Below are positions 49,501-61,435 of a stretch of 64,000 nt of DNA, piece after piece (positions within the stretch are counted from its first letter, which is position 1; each line of letters begins with the position of its first letter). A program made the translations under genes and the position numbers. The notes under the pieces are model-generated. The model was not told the origin of the DNA, did no database searches, and saw only the letters and a list, made by a program, of their open reading frames with translations. The DNA comes from Calliopsis andreniformis (taxonomy: Eukaryota; Arthropoda; Insecta; Hymenoptera; Andrenidae), in contig NC_135064.1 in assembly GCF_051401765.1 (NCBI RefSeq), forward strand, positions 28,680,001-28,744,000. The letters are read 5' to 3'.

Positions 49501-51524
49501 CAGAAGATATGAAAGTTTAGGACGGAAGTAGAAATATGTATAAAGTATACAACAAGTTTATTCGTCTTGTTATTGCAAACTTCAATTTTTTAGACGGTTA
49601 CAAGATGACACTTACAAAGGATATTTGTCAAGTGTCTTTCAATTTTAACAGAATTTTGCACTTTTCTATAAATGAATAAAATAAAAAGTATTTGTTTTGG
49701 CTGCAGAAACATTTCTTATGTTCAGTGTCAGCATATGAAATTTTTAAAAATATTAACCCATCTTGTATTATTTTTTCGAAAAAATTGAGTACCTTTCATA
49801 TTTGAGTGTAGTTTTACCCCTTAAACTTGAGTTACCATAGCTAAAAAAATATGCATCACTTACTCTTATTTTCTGTACAAATCTGTAAAATTTCATTAAT
49901 AATTGTAGATGATAACACTTTGTGAATGTCCCTTATAGATTAGATTTAAACACATTTATTTTTACTATCCTCTTAACGGAAATTTTCTTGTGATTTTGTT
50001 TGAAATCCAGTCTTTCATTTACTACTCCATTTACTATATAATTCATAATAAATTGCAACGCAACACTGTCTGTAGCAAAAACAACCTACAATACTAAAAC
50101 GTTAAATATTTTATATACAAATATACATACCCATAAGGGCATTTTCCTGCTATTATACGTTATATTTTTAACATTACAAATTAATACTAATTCTTCTGAA
50201 GATATATAAACAATATTTGGTACTGAGAATTTCAAAATTAATGAACTAATCTAAAATCATACAAATATAATATATAAAAAGAAATATATATTTTTTAACA
50301 AAAATGAATGAAAATTTACGAAAATCAAATCTTTACCCTTATTCTTTTAATTATTATCTAAAATAGTTTACTTGTAAGATAATGTTTTTACATTTCTACT
50401 CTTTCATTTAAAAATATGCAATTTTAATGTTTCTGTAAATATTTTCTCGTGTAGGTAATAACTTGTTTACATAAAAGTTTATTCCTTACTTTTACCTTCG
50501 AGATATTTGTATTGCTTTAATAATTTTATTGTAAATTCATATTAATTTCTTTTGTTTCAAATATAAATTTCTTTTTGCAGTATCTGCACGTATGAAGTTA
50601 TCTCTTACATACATTTTTCATATCAGTCTATTTTAGTGTTCAAGTCATTTCCTACATTATAAAATTTATGTGTGTAAATGTTAATTCTAAACATCCTATT
50701 TACACAAAATATTAGTGACCGTTACCTTTCCAAAATGGAGCGCACACATCGTATGTGAATTCCCCTATTGAAATACAATATTATTATATATTTAACAATA
50801 TCTACATATTTAATGAAGACTGGTCTCGTATTATGAGCATACCAATTTATGTTCTTACAATGCTCGCAATATATTAATCTCTAAAACCAGAATATGAAGG
50901 GGATGCGTTTTGATCTAATTAAATGGAACATTCTCAAGTCACTCTGAAATTGTTGTTTTTTCTTTCAAGAAATTAGAAAATCCTTCACTACTTTGCCATA
51001 ATAATTCAATGAAACTTTGGAAAATGAGAAAATACGACATTTAAAAATTCTTAATAGATAACTGATATATTTGTTGAAAATGCGCGATATGTTAGATTAT
51101 TCAGTTCTCTATGTATACAATCAAAATTACTTTTAATTTCGCCATTCCTTTAACTTGAACAGCACGATCATAAGTTTCAGTCGACAGTTACCACGTGCAT
51201 ACGGACGACCGCGTGTTGACTATGAACGATAGATTGCAATAACGCCGCGTTGATGTCGGCCGTCGTATACAGTCACCGTACCAAACAGCATAAACAAATC
51301 AAAACAGATTAAGGGATTAAGAATTGCATCTTAATTAGACTTTTATCATTTGGAAGTTTAATAATACTGAACTTTTACTGAATTTCAAGGAATACTCTTG
51401 TTTGCTTCCAGCACATATGTTAAACACCTTTTCACATAAATTATTATATCGATACCGATTCAATCAAAGTTTCATATAAAAACAGACATACCTATTTTGA
51501 TTGTTCAAAATACCTTTTCAATTT
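46589..51524. other. 4.9-kb AT-rich stretch without recognised genes
   Basis: Open frames are short and of AT-biased composition. Presumably this is the king tubby 3' untranslated region plus the 3' end of the minus-strand gene. One less AT-rich patch at about 51170-51300 stands out. No repeat array or RNA gene was recognised. Confidence 0.5.
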
Positions 51525-54500
51525 TTACATGTATCCTTTTTTTATCTCACCTTGACTATTTTTTACAATTGGCCTAACGAATCGAGGGGCTGGTATACGA
51601 GACGATGGTCTAGGGATAGCACTTATCAGATTAGAAGCTCTATTTCCAGTATTCCAATTCGTTGGTTGTCGCAGTCTTGTTTTATTTTCAATTTTTATCA
51701 TTGGTTTATTAGGCATCTAAAATTGAAATATTATGTAACAAATTATACATATTGTGTAACTGTTATAACATGCTATACATTCATACAAAACAAGGTGGAT
51801 TTACCTCGACTTTTTCCTCTGTATCCATATCGTTTTGCTGTTTTGATGGGTTTTCTGTAGAATGACCTTAAAAAACATGATAAAGTTATATCTGTCGTTA
51901 AAAAATACGAAAGATGAAAATACATTTATAGTATGTATATAATGTTTCATAAATAATTTTTTTTGACTTACCATCTGTGTTTATTGACTGACTAGATCTT
52001 GTTGGACTTAATATTGGTGAGCTTGTTTTAACAGCATCATCTATACTTTGTGGTGAAGAAGAATCTATTTCAAAAGCATCAGTGCCATTTTTTAGAATAG
52101 GGGAAGATAAATTTCTTTTTTTGTCAATCCAAGTGTTATCCAGAACTCGCTTGCTTAATTGTGGTGCTGCATCTTGTTTCAAGCCTAATAAGAATTATAA
52201 TAAAATACATAGTGTGGTAATGAGAATGAAATAAAAAAATAAAGCCATAAGATGAAGTATTACTCACTTTCCTCTTGCATCCGCACTATCTGATGCAACT
52301 GTTCGATATTCATTGGCTGCACTGTATACGAATTATGACTACAATCCGAACATGTACTAAGCCTGTCATCTAGATCAGGTGCACTATGAGCACTCTGTGT
52401 ACTTTCAATACTTTCCGTAGATCCTCCAGCACCCATTGTTTGTAATTCTCCTACACCTGTATTCAATTCTAAGAGACGTTGTTCAGAACCACTTTTCACC
52501 TTTCCTAGCGTATACAATTTGTTTGTTAAACTTTTCTCAACATCGCTTACAATATTGGGCTGTGAACCTTTCATATATCTAATACTAGATGCATTTGTAC
52601 ACTCTATTCCACTAACAGTTTTTAAAGGGTTAGATACAAGATTAGGATTAGACTTTTGAAGAAACTGTGGTAATTTTGAAAACATTCTTGGAATATGCTG
52701 TCTTCGTTTCTGTGACTTTGGAAGTGGCTTCACAAAAGTAGTGTCTACATGTTCGGTAGATTCCGCATTTTCTATATCAGTCTTCCCACCATGAGTACCA
52801 CTCTTTTTTGTAAAAGTATAGTACTTCCTATCTGGTGAGTTTTGAACACATGCACTGACTTCGTTAACTATTTCGGCTTGAGATTTAAGCCTATTAATTG
52901 ATGATTCTTTTTTATATGTATTATACTTATTTTCTACAGGAATATCGTTCCTAACAATTTCATTAACAATTTTCTCCTTAGCTTTATCACCATCATGAAG
53001 ATATTCGCTTGCACGATCGAATGTACAATTGAGTTTATGATCTCCACTTCTGTGTATTTCTGCCAGTAACTCTCTTCTCAGAGACGTAGGAGCTTTTAAG
53101 TTCGAACTTATGGCTGCATTGTGCATTCGAAATTGATCAAAATGTTTGTTAATTGTGTCAAATGTGAAATTTAATGCATCTGCATTTTTAGGTGTTGACT
53201 GGTTGCAAAGAGGAATAGGCAACTTAAATGTAGAATCCAAAGCATTGCTATGTATAAACGAATCCTCCCCACTAATTTCAGGTTTCTTTTCAGACAAATC
53301 CTTTGGAATATTAAAAACTGTATTTTTTTCTACATCACAAGCTTCATTTTTATCTTTATAGATATCAGTTTTATCAGCAGAAGGTACATCCTTATTTACT
53401 ATCTCAATTTCTGCTGCACAATATGTTGCATCCAGACCAAGTGAGTGTTTAGCACTCTGAGAAGTTGAAAGATATGTGGTATCTAAATTGTACGTTTCTT
53501 TTTTCTCACTATTCCGTGGATGTGGTAATTCTATACTTCCATCACTTTTATATACAAATGTGGAAGACAAAGTACTTGTGTCACATTTATCTTTAGCTAA
53601 ACTTGATGTCTTAGGAATTTCTTCTGAATTATACGTTTCATTCAATTTCACTTTTTCATTTGCACAAGATTCATTTATATATGTCTTATTGATTAGATTT
53701 AGGCAATAACTTTTATTATTGTCTGTTTCCGTAATTGAAAAAGTCTCATCAATTTTTGAACTGTTTAAATCTTTATGTTGATTATCCTGTTCACTGCACA
53801 AGTGAGTTAAATTTGTATGTTCTTCTTCTTTATCACAATCTACATTATGTAAAGGTTCATCACTTGACAATGATGTAAAAGATGAATAAAAAATAGAAGG
53901 TTGTGAAACTTTCATCAATGACTCATTGATTCCAGATTCCCATAAATTAATAAACGAATCAATTCCTTTTGAATCTGACGCATTTAAGAAAATTTCCATA
54001 CTTTCCCCGCCTGATACTGCTATGCTTCCATCATTAATGTTTGCCGTAGATGCTATTTTTAACATAGGAGGTACAGATTGGCCTTTGTTAAGTATAGGCA
54101 TATCAGAATATTTACTTAACTGAAAATAAAAGTAACATTTATATGTATACGCAACATACACATGATATGTAGACAATGTATATAACAAAAATCAAAGTAA
54201 ACGTACGTCTTCTTCTAAATTTGAACAATCTGAGTATTCTGTTTTCCATGTATCTGTTGCATTTGAAGGTACAGTTTCGAAAACAGATTCAAAGTTTGTT
54301 CTGCTAAGCCGTTTTTTGGGTCTTGTAAATGTTCTTGTGTCGATAGCTCTCCTATTACCTGAAAGAGATTATATTTAACATACGAATATAAAATTATATT
54401 AATGATAGTTGATATGTTTAATACCTGATATTATGGACTCTGGTTCACTTTTCAACCAGGTATATAAATTGTAAATACTAGGTTCTGTTTCACATCCTGT

Positions 54501-55136
54501 TGATGTATACAACCTAAGAAGATAAACAAACAATAAATATTTGTTTCGAAAATAAATTTTAAATGATATCTACTTGAATTTAAAAAGCAATAATCAAGTC
54601 AATGACTGTTTTTTATTTGTTTTTCTACCATGTAACATGGAGTCTGAATGCTATAAAACTATTGCACTAAAGTATGGAAAATGTTTTACATTACTTTTAT
54701 CATTCAAAGATACAAATACTACCATAAAATTTCATTTGATTAATCTTTTGAAAGTAATTAAACTTTTGAAAAAATTTACAATCCAATCTCATTATTTTCA
54801 TCACAAGCTTAATACGCAATAATAATAGGAGAAAGCATAATAGGATTAAAGAAGAAGCATAATTGTGAATGATAACAGACTACAAGATATTATATAAACC
54901 TTAAAAGGAAAGTAAGATTAATTATTAATATATTAAACGAAATGTGAAAGGTGTGGTTATCTTTTATCGCTAAACATTAAGACAATTAAAAATTGTCAAA
55001 GAATTATTTACCAGTTATCAGTGTCATTGAGATCACAAGAAGATACATCAATAATATCAACATCATCGATGAGCCTTGTATCCTTTATACACTGTTCTTG
55101 TAATACAATTTCCGTATTCACTTTCGTTTCTGACAT
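51525..55136 (-). CDS. large disordered protein with SxIP motifs, possible SLAIN/sentin-type plus-end tracking protein
   Basis: Minus-strand exons are 55136-55012, 54513-54425, 54358-54207, 54119-52268, 52184-51972, 51866-51805 and 51716-51551, phase-consistent throughout. If the last donor (CAAG|GTGAGA at 51550) is not used, the frame reads on and stops at 51525, giving 894 residues; otherwise a short further exon follows. The N-terminal segment DTDNWLYTSTG with a later LYTWLKSEPES recalls the SLAIN motif (WLYVSP...W). Most of the rest is Ser/Thr/Asn-rich and disordered. Near the C-terminus are SAIP and SRIP in a Pro/Arg-rich setting, the SxIP signature that binds EB1 at microtubule plus ends. 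The family name is a tentative inference; the gene structure is well supported. Confidence 0.7.
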
Positions 55137-56170
55137 GTTTCGTTCGGCTTAGGAAATTAGCCGAGTTTCAATGAACACATATTTTATCGTTAAAATGTCT
55201 TTTTCTGTGCCGACTGTATGACGTGGTTGATGTACAAAAATAGTGTCGCTTTTTGCCAAGTCATTTACAAAAATCCTGAGACCACGGTACCGTTTACGAT
55301 TCAAAAGCAAAACCATACAGTACAATATCTAGTAGTAAAATCAGGTATATAGAGGTATATGTATATATATATGAGTATGTATGCAATGTATACATATCAT
55401 ATGTATTTGGTAACGTAACCGCGCATCGAGATTAAAATGGGAATTTTTTTGATAAATATTTTTAACTTGTTTTCAGATTCAAAGTTAAATAATTGCGTTG
55501 TAGAAGAGATAATCATAGAAGAGCATTGAAGGGATTGTTTTGTCACGTTTTGTTTAATGTTTTTTAACTTTCTTTTTGCGAAAGTTACTTCCTACTTCGC
55601 AATTTGATCTTCGTTTACTAGTTGCTTTTTTGTGTGTATAATTTTTGCGTATATTTATAACCAATAGAATTACTCTTGCAAATCTAGGAACATCGTAGGA
55701 TAAATATATTTATTATATGGTAATATGTCGTTTTTGCAATAGTTTTGCCACAGCTAACTCGAATCGGCTGTGGTTTTGCACGGTTAAAAATATATATATA
55801 TTAACTTTCCTTAGAAAATTAAGAGGAATAACAAGTTTTTCGTTCTTGCTGAACTTTTAGGGGTATAGGCATAGGGACAATGTAAAATTTCCAATTAAAC
55901 ATTTCATGGACAAAATACTTACTAAACTTAAATGAATATTGATTATTAAATTTTAAATATGTAATTTAAAAGAGAATTATTTAACTAATAAAAATACTTA
56001 TTAAATTATCCATCTAGTTCATTATTATCATATCGTATATATGTATGTATGTACATAAAAACATGATTTAGTTTCTTACATATACTACACGCATGTAATA
56101 TTAGTGGTTCTAGGTTCTAGGTATTACATGGAAGTGGATAGAAGTGTAATGATCATTGCAGTAAAACATA
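55137..56170. other. divergent promoter region between the SxIP gene and CMC2
   Basis: AT-rich, with a run of TATG/TATA-type repeats around 55345-55410 and 56035-56055. No coding exon is supported. Confidence 0.5.
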
Positions 56171-56595
56171 ATGCGAAAGTATTATTCGTTGGCAGCTCAT
56201 AATAGTGCTTGTAATGAATTCTTTTACAGATATCAAGATTGTCAATATGAGGTAAATGGTAATAAGTATATACATTTAATTTGGTAGTAAAGATACAGGT
56301 ATAACCTACAAATTTTATGTGATTTTAAATTGTAGCACCCGTTTCGTAAATATCTTGGTTATTGCAACGACTTTGAAAAACAAATGCGAATGTGCATAAA
56401 GGAACAAGTATGTTCTGTTCATAAATTATAATTATATTAATTTCGAGTTTGCCTTTTTTTCTAATTAACAAATTCGTTGATTGTTGATATTTCTTTTTAT
56501 AGCGGAATATTAGCAGAAACAGAAACTGGAATCATTCTAGAGAAAAAATAAATCGAATGCGTCGTGAAGTGAAAGAAAAAGAAATGAGTGATTGA
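56171..56595 (+). CDS. CMC2: CMC2-like twin CX9C mitochondrial protein
   Basis: The exons are 56171-56251, 56336-56407 and 56503-56595, all phase 0, for 81 residues; this is below usual ORF size cut-offs because of its introns. Two CX9C motifs are visible: C-NEFFYRYQD-C in exon 1 and C-NDFEKQMRM-C in exon 2. Between them is HPFRKYLGYCN, matching the FFGYCND region of human CMC2, and the C-terminus is basic. Twin CX9C proteins are imported by Mia40 into the intermembrane space; CMC2 acts in cytochrome c oxidase biogenesis. The N-terminus (MRKYYSLAAHNSAC) differs from the usual MHPDLSPHLH start, so identity is by motif and size. Confidence 0.8.
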
Positions 56596-56698
56596 ATAAC
56601 GTGTAATAGAAGTTTCTTTAAAATAATTCAATTTGAAATGTGTATTTAGTAGAAAATACATATTTGAATTTTCTTACTTGTGTTATATATCTTTGTAT

Positions 56699-56704
56699 AA
56701 TAAA
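56699..56704 (+). terminator. AATAAA between CMC2 and ABITRAM
   Basis: A canonical hexamer about 104 bases after the CMC2 stop and only 16 bases before the ABITRAM start codon, so the CMC2 3' end would overlap the ABITRAM coding start. Confidence 0.55.
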
Positions 56705-56720
56705 GTTTTATTAATCAATA

Positions 56721-57557
56721 ATGGATATTAATCCAGATAATAAGCCAATTTTAAAAAGAATAAAACCTGATAATATGGAAAATGACTTAGAGAATGAACA
56801 CAATAGACTGCAAAGTATAAACAATGTACAGAAAGAAAAAGATACAAATAAGAATTTTGAACATCAAGGAAATTCAAAACTAATGGATAATGAAAATGAA
56901 GAAAAAATATCAGTATCCATTGAGGATGAAGATGATACATTATTTTCATTTCCACCGGATGATGATATTACAGATATGTTAGAAGGTGTGAAGTATCATG
57001 GACTATTTCCAACAATTACAGATCGATATTTTACACCTTACTATAAACTAAATGTAAAATGCCCTGCAGATGATATTTGCATTTTAATGCATAGCAATCG
57101 CATATGTATGCTAAGTCTAGCACCAAGTCATGTTGCTTTACAAAGTGACAAGCGAATAGTGAAAGTTGATTTTAAAGTTAGCGATAAACTAGATAGGATT
57201 TTAAATAAAGTTTCAGGTAAAAGTAAACATGGTGCACAACCTTTGCAAGCTAATTCTAATATTTGTATCATTACTTGCTCAAATGGAGAAACATATATTA
57301 TAAAGTGTTGTATAATTGGGAAATTGGTGGAAGTGAACGAAACATTAGTGGAAAATCCAGAACTTTTATTGGAACCTCCACATAAAGGAGGTTACTTAGC
57401 TATAGTACTCCCAAATATAAAACTCTTAGACAAAATGAAAGAGTCTTTACTAACACAAGAACAATATGATTTAGAAATGTCAAAATATAGAAGTACTAGA
57501 AATCATTTGGAAACATTAGAAATGCACTCTACAGGCACTTCATTGGAGGGAGTATAA
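56721..57557 (+). CDS. ABITRAM: ABITRAM (FAM206A/Simiate) actin-binding transcription modulator
   Basis: Single-exon frame of 278 residues. The first ~95 residues are charged and disordered with an acidic patch. The family core follows: RYFTPYYKLNVK, ILMHSNRICMLSLAPSH, LNKVSGKSKHGAQ, LVEVNETL and GGYLAIVLP, in the same order as human ABITRAM, ending LLTQEQYDLEMSKY. The core has the biotinyl/lipoyl-like fold known for the FAM206 family. The vertebrate protein (Simiate) has been linked to F-actin in neurons and to nuclear speckles; its role in insects is not known to me. The start lies 125 bases after the CMC2 stop on the same strand. Confidence 0.88.
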   Translation: MDINPDNKPILKRIKPDNMENDLENEHNRLQSINNVQKEKDTNKNFEHQGNSKLMDNENEEKISVSIEDEDDTLFSFPPDDDITDMLEGVKYHGLFPTITDRYFTPYYKLNVKCPADDICILMHSNRICMLSLAPSHVALQSDKRIVKVDFKVSDKLDRILNKVSGKSKHGAQPLQANSNICIITCSNGETYIIKCCIIGKLVEVNETLVENPELLLEPPHKGGYLAIVLPNIKLLDKMKESLLTQEQYDLEMSKYRSTRNHLETLEMHSTGTSLEGV

Positions 57558-57637
57558 TTCAAAAGCAGTAAATTTAGTCTTTGTTACAAATTGATTTAAT
57601 ACACATACAAACACACTTTTTTAGCTAAGTAATTTTT

Positions 57638-57643
57638 AATAAA
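57638..57643 (+). terminator. polyadenylation signal for ABITRAM
   Basis: AATAAA about 80 bases after the stop codon. Confidence 0.55.
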
Positions 57644-58052
57644 CATTAAATATGAACCTAAATACAGAACATATACATTTCCAAAGAAACAACAATTAGA
57701 AATAATTTGTTGTTTTGTACATTTGTTTTGGTTATAATTAATATTTTATAACCAATATTATTTTACTACTTCCTGTACAATTTAATGTAATCTTTGGTGT
57801 GAACGTCTCTGTTGATGGTGCAAAATAAAAGTTCATTTAGTTTTAATATTTCCTTTTTTGAATGCATGAATTATGTAATTCATTGTTCTGAAAAAATACT
57901 ATACAAATTACAATTGTTAAATTAAAGTTATCCTATGGCACGTGTGTTTGTTCAGTAATTGAAACTAATTATCTCAATTCACTGGAACCAGCCAGTTATT
58001 ACAGAGGATGCGTATACTTCTATACTTCGTATATTATATGCTTAAAAATGTG
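57644..58052. other. convergent region between ABITRAM and COQ2
   Basis: About 400 AT-rich bases. Presumably this is the overlapping 3' ends of two convergent transcripts; no gene seen. Confidence 0.55.
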
Positions 58053-59802
58053 TTATGTAAGTAAGCAATGTTTTTGATCAATGGAAATAGATTCTTTTTT
58101 TAATTCTTGTCCAATATTTTCATCGTTTCTCTTGTATGCAGAATCTTTGATTAAATTTCCTAATACAATTCCTATGAATAGAATCATTCCCACTCTATGA
58201 TTGGACATAAACTTTTTGGCACAGTCCATAGGATTATTAATGTTCAAACTATAGATCTAAAAATATATTTGTGTATTAGTCTTTTTCTAAATATAAAATT
58301 TTATACATATTTTATACAATATGTTTTGATATGGTATCACCTGATTAGCAAGATGAGCACTAATTAATCCTACTGCTACATAATATGGCCAAGTTTGTGC
58401 AGTTAATACACCTGATGTTATGAACCCTGTTATCATAGCTGTACCAAATCCTGTTAGATATATCTTTGTCCTATCTCCAAACTTTAAAGCTGTTGACTTT
58501 ATGCCTACTACAATGTCATCCATTTTGTCCTGTAATTACAAAAATGAAAAAGGAATGGTTCAAGTGAAAAAAAAAAGTAATTTAATGTTACCTGATGCGC
58601 ATATATAGTATCATATAAAATCGTCCAACAAATTCCAGCAGTGTAAAGAGGTAGACATATAGGCCAATTACATGATCCTTGCACTGCAGACCAACCCAAA
58701 AGTGCACCCCAATTAAAAGTCATTCCTAGCATCAACTGTGGCCAATATGTTACTCTTTTCATAACAGGATACATTATTACTAAAACTGTAATAAATACAA
58801 AAGTATAACAGATTAATAATATTTTTATATTTACTTTAATAGCATTTCTAAATTTTAATTTATGAGTATTGGACATGGATAACTTTTTACATCGCTGAAT
58901 ACAAATCTTTACATGTTACTATTGTTGAGGATAAAGATTATTAACGCGATTGTACAATAAAATTGAGAAATACTATTTTATACTAGTGTCAGTAAGTTAG
59001 TAATACCTATTGAACTTGCACCCAATATAATACTATAAAGATTTAGTTGCAATAATATAAGTAATCCCAAAGTTAACTGGCTTCCAAGGAAAACGAGCGA
59101 TTGTAGTGGTGAAATTTCTCCCGTGACCAATGGTCTATCTTTTGTTCTGGCTACCTAACATTAAAAACTTCACATAATGCCTACTTCTGAAACAGTTTTC
59201 AAATCAATACTACCATTCCGTCAATATCTTGATCCCACATATCATTTATAATACATCCTGCTCCTCGCATAATGAATGCACCCACTCCAAAGAGGGCCAG
59301 AAGTTGAAAATCTGGCAATGTACCTGGTGGTGCTGCCATGGCTATACTCCATCCACATGGCCAAAACAATAACCAAGATCCTATGCGTATAATTTATTAG
59401 TTAGTTTATATTATTTTTCAATTGATTTAATATAGAATATAAAATATCTATCTTACCTATTGGTCTATCCATTCTTAACAATTTCAAATATGATTGTATC
59501 TTACGTGGAGAATTATTTATTATCTTGGCAGCTAATGTTACATTTTGTTTTGGTAAACACTTAACTGCTTCAGAAGGTGTTGTTCTATCAGTTGCAGATA
59601 AAATTTTCACAGATTTTGATACACTTTGACTCGGTGTACAATTGCGTTTACAACTGTGCTTGTTATGTATAGAGACTGATGTATGAATTGTGAGGCGAGT
59701 ATGCAAATGGTTGAAAAGACAGTTTCTTTGACAAGAGTCCATATGAGATATTAGAAGTTTACCGGAGTTAATTAATCGTTGAAACCTCTGTGCTATTATC
59801 AT
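58053..59802 (-). CDS. COQ2: COQ2, 4-hydroxybenzoate polyprenyltransferase (ubiquinone synthesis)
   Basis: Minus-strand exons are 59802-59457, 59380-59214, 59154-59007, 58785-58592, 58529-58341 and 58256-58053, for 415 residues. The first ~100 residues are basic and Ser/Thr-rich, suiting a mitochondrial presequence. The UbiA-family aspartate motifs are NDMWDQDID at 161-169 (NDxxDxxxD) and [13 protein letters not shown] at 278-290. Between and after them are hydrophobic segments for a multi-pass inner-membrane enzyme. COQ2 joins the polyprenyl tail to 4-hydroxybenzoate, the committed step of coenzyme Q assembly. The start is the ATG at 59802; an upstream extension lacks an ATG. Exon 4's acceptor has two candidates six bases apart; I chose TTACAG|TTTTAG. 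Confidence 0.92.
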
Positions 59803-60549
59803 TGTTTTGTGTTTCACCGGTAATAAATAATAATCGTGAATTTAATATAACCCTAATTTTATGTAATTTGATTTACTTCATTAATAAATTCAAGTTCCCA
59901 TATGTAATTATACATTTAAGTCAAAAATTTTACTATGTATTGTAATTTTTAAGTCATCTTAATAATAAACTTAGCGGTATTTTCTTGCATTACGATACAT
60001 ATTTCGTGTTACAAGGTTAAGTATTCTTACTCTACGGCGTTACTGCTCGCATGCAATTGTTGCATAATACCTATTTGACATTGTATATACACATGCGCAA
60101 TCGTTAATTTTATTTTCGTATATTGATAGTTCAAAAAGAAATGTTTTACAATGAATCTGTTAGAAAAATACAACGGTAGAGAGAACATTTTCACAGTGTT
60201 TCGAAGCTATGTGATATTTAGTATGTATGGGCAAGTGTATGTGTAATTGCAATAAAAAATGTTGGGATATAGGTGTAGTAGTAGATTTGTTTATTTTCAA
60301 AAACATGTATAATCTGCATATATACATGCGCGTGTGTACTATATATATATATATACATATATTTTGTTATGCATGCTACACGATATTTACTACATATACG
60401 TATATATTTAGGTATTGTTTGTATGTATATCGTTGTCATGGTATCAAATGATCGACTGGTTTTCTTAATTTAGAAATAGTCTGGCATCAATTTCATTACA
60501 GCCAATAATTTTTAAACTTTTTATATGTCTAAAGTCGTATTTGAAAAGC
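59803..60549. promoter_or_regulatory. divergent promoter region between COQ2 and CFAP97
   Basis: Start codons at 59802 (minus) and 60550 (plus) point away from each other. The interval includes TA dinucleotide tracts at about 60335-60362. No motif is called with confidence. Confidence 0.45.
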
Positions 60550-61413
60550 ATGGAAGCTAACTGTGAGTGTCAGTATACAGTAACATTAACGGACGAAGTT
60601 GTTCAAAAACGGTTTTCTGAGACAAAGGATAATTTTAATTTTGTACCTAGTATACATGAAGTATATGAAGAAGAGTCTGATGAAGAATCTGTCTGTGATC
60701 AGGAAACCAGGGTTTCTAAAGATAGTAAACAAAACATAAATGCAACAGAAGATGTTGCAGCTGATGATTCTCTATATGGCAATGAATCATTTTGTTCTGA
60801 TGAATCTTATGATGAATCAGAAGATACCAATATTAGATCTAAATCTTTTGACGATTCTCATTTTTCACATGAAATTACTAGTTGTAAATGTAACAAAGAA
60901 GGTAACACGGATGAAGGAGAAAGATTAAGAGATACAGTAGAAAATCATGAAAGTATAAATTCGGTTCGTTGTAAAAGTTCAACGTCAGAAGATAAATTTG
61001 GAGCACTCAAACAGATAAAAAGTAAGAGAAAGAACATGAGCTTTACAGATGAAGAAATAAGAAAAATTGAGTGGGAGAATCAGCTCCTTTTAAAGAAAAT
61101 AATGGCTCAGCAGAAACCAAAAGATAAGTTACTTAGGAATAATATATCTCAACCACAAATAAGCAGCTCAGCAATAAATAGAAAAAAATTGCAGAAAAAA
61201 ATTGAAAATGAAAATATAGTATGTATCCTATGCTACATTCTAATTCCAACAAGAAGTATGACATAGCATTTTTAATTACCTTATTATAGATTATTGTTGA
61301 AATGTTACTTATATTTACAGTTATTGCTTCAAAGGATACAGCAAACGAAATCGCGTGTTGTAAGTACTATGGTAAAATCTGGTTGCAGACAGACAATTCT
61401 TGAAAACCAATAA
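60550..61413 (+). CDS. hmw: CFAP97 / hemingway, axonemal protein
   Basis: The exons are 60550-61218 and 61321-61413, phase 0, for 253 residues. The N-terminal 150 residues are acidic and Ser-rich. The conserved CFAP97 block is KNMSFTDEEIRKIEWENQLL followed by LLKKIMAQQ, then a second helical stretch INRKKLQKKIENENI that continues across the splice site into LLLQRIQQTKSR, as in the family. The fly protein Hemingway is needed for sperm flagella and chordotonal cilia, and the vertebrate protein is a cilium/flagellum factor. The ATG at 60550 is the first in frame. Confidence 0.85.
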
Positions 61414-61415
61414 TT

Positions 61416-61435
61416 AATAAACTATTAATAATAAA
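61416..61435 (+). terminator. two polyadenylation signals after CFAP97
   Basis: AATAAA occurs at 61416-61421 and 61430-61435, directly after the stop at 61411-61413. Confidence 0.5.

Noticed and set aside
53146..54123. Plus-strand frames antisense to the SxIP gene
   Set aside because: Shadows of exon 54119-52268, which is phase-linked to six other exons.
60218..60451. Tyr/Ile-rich frames on both strands upstream of CFAP97
   Set aside because: Produced by TA-rich repeats such as TATATA; no coding support.
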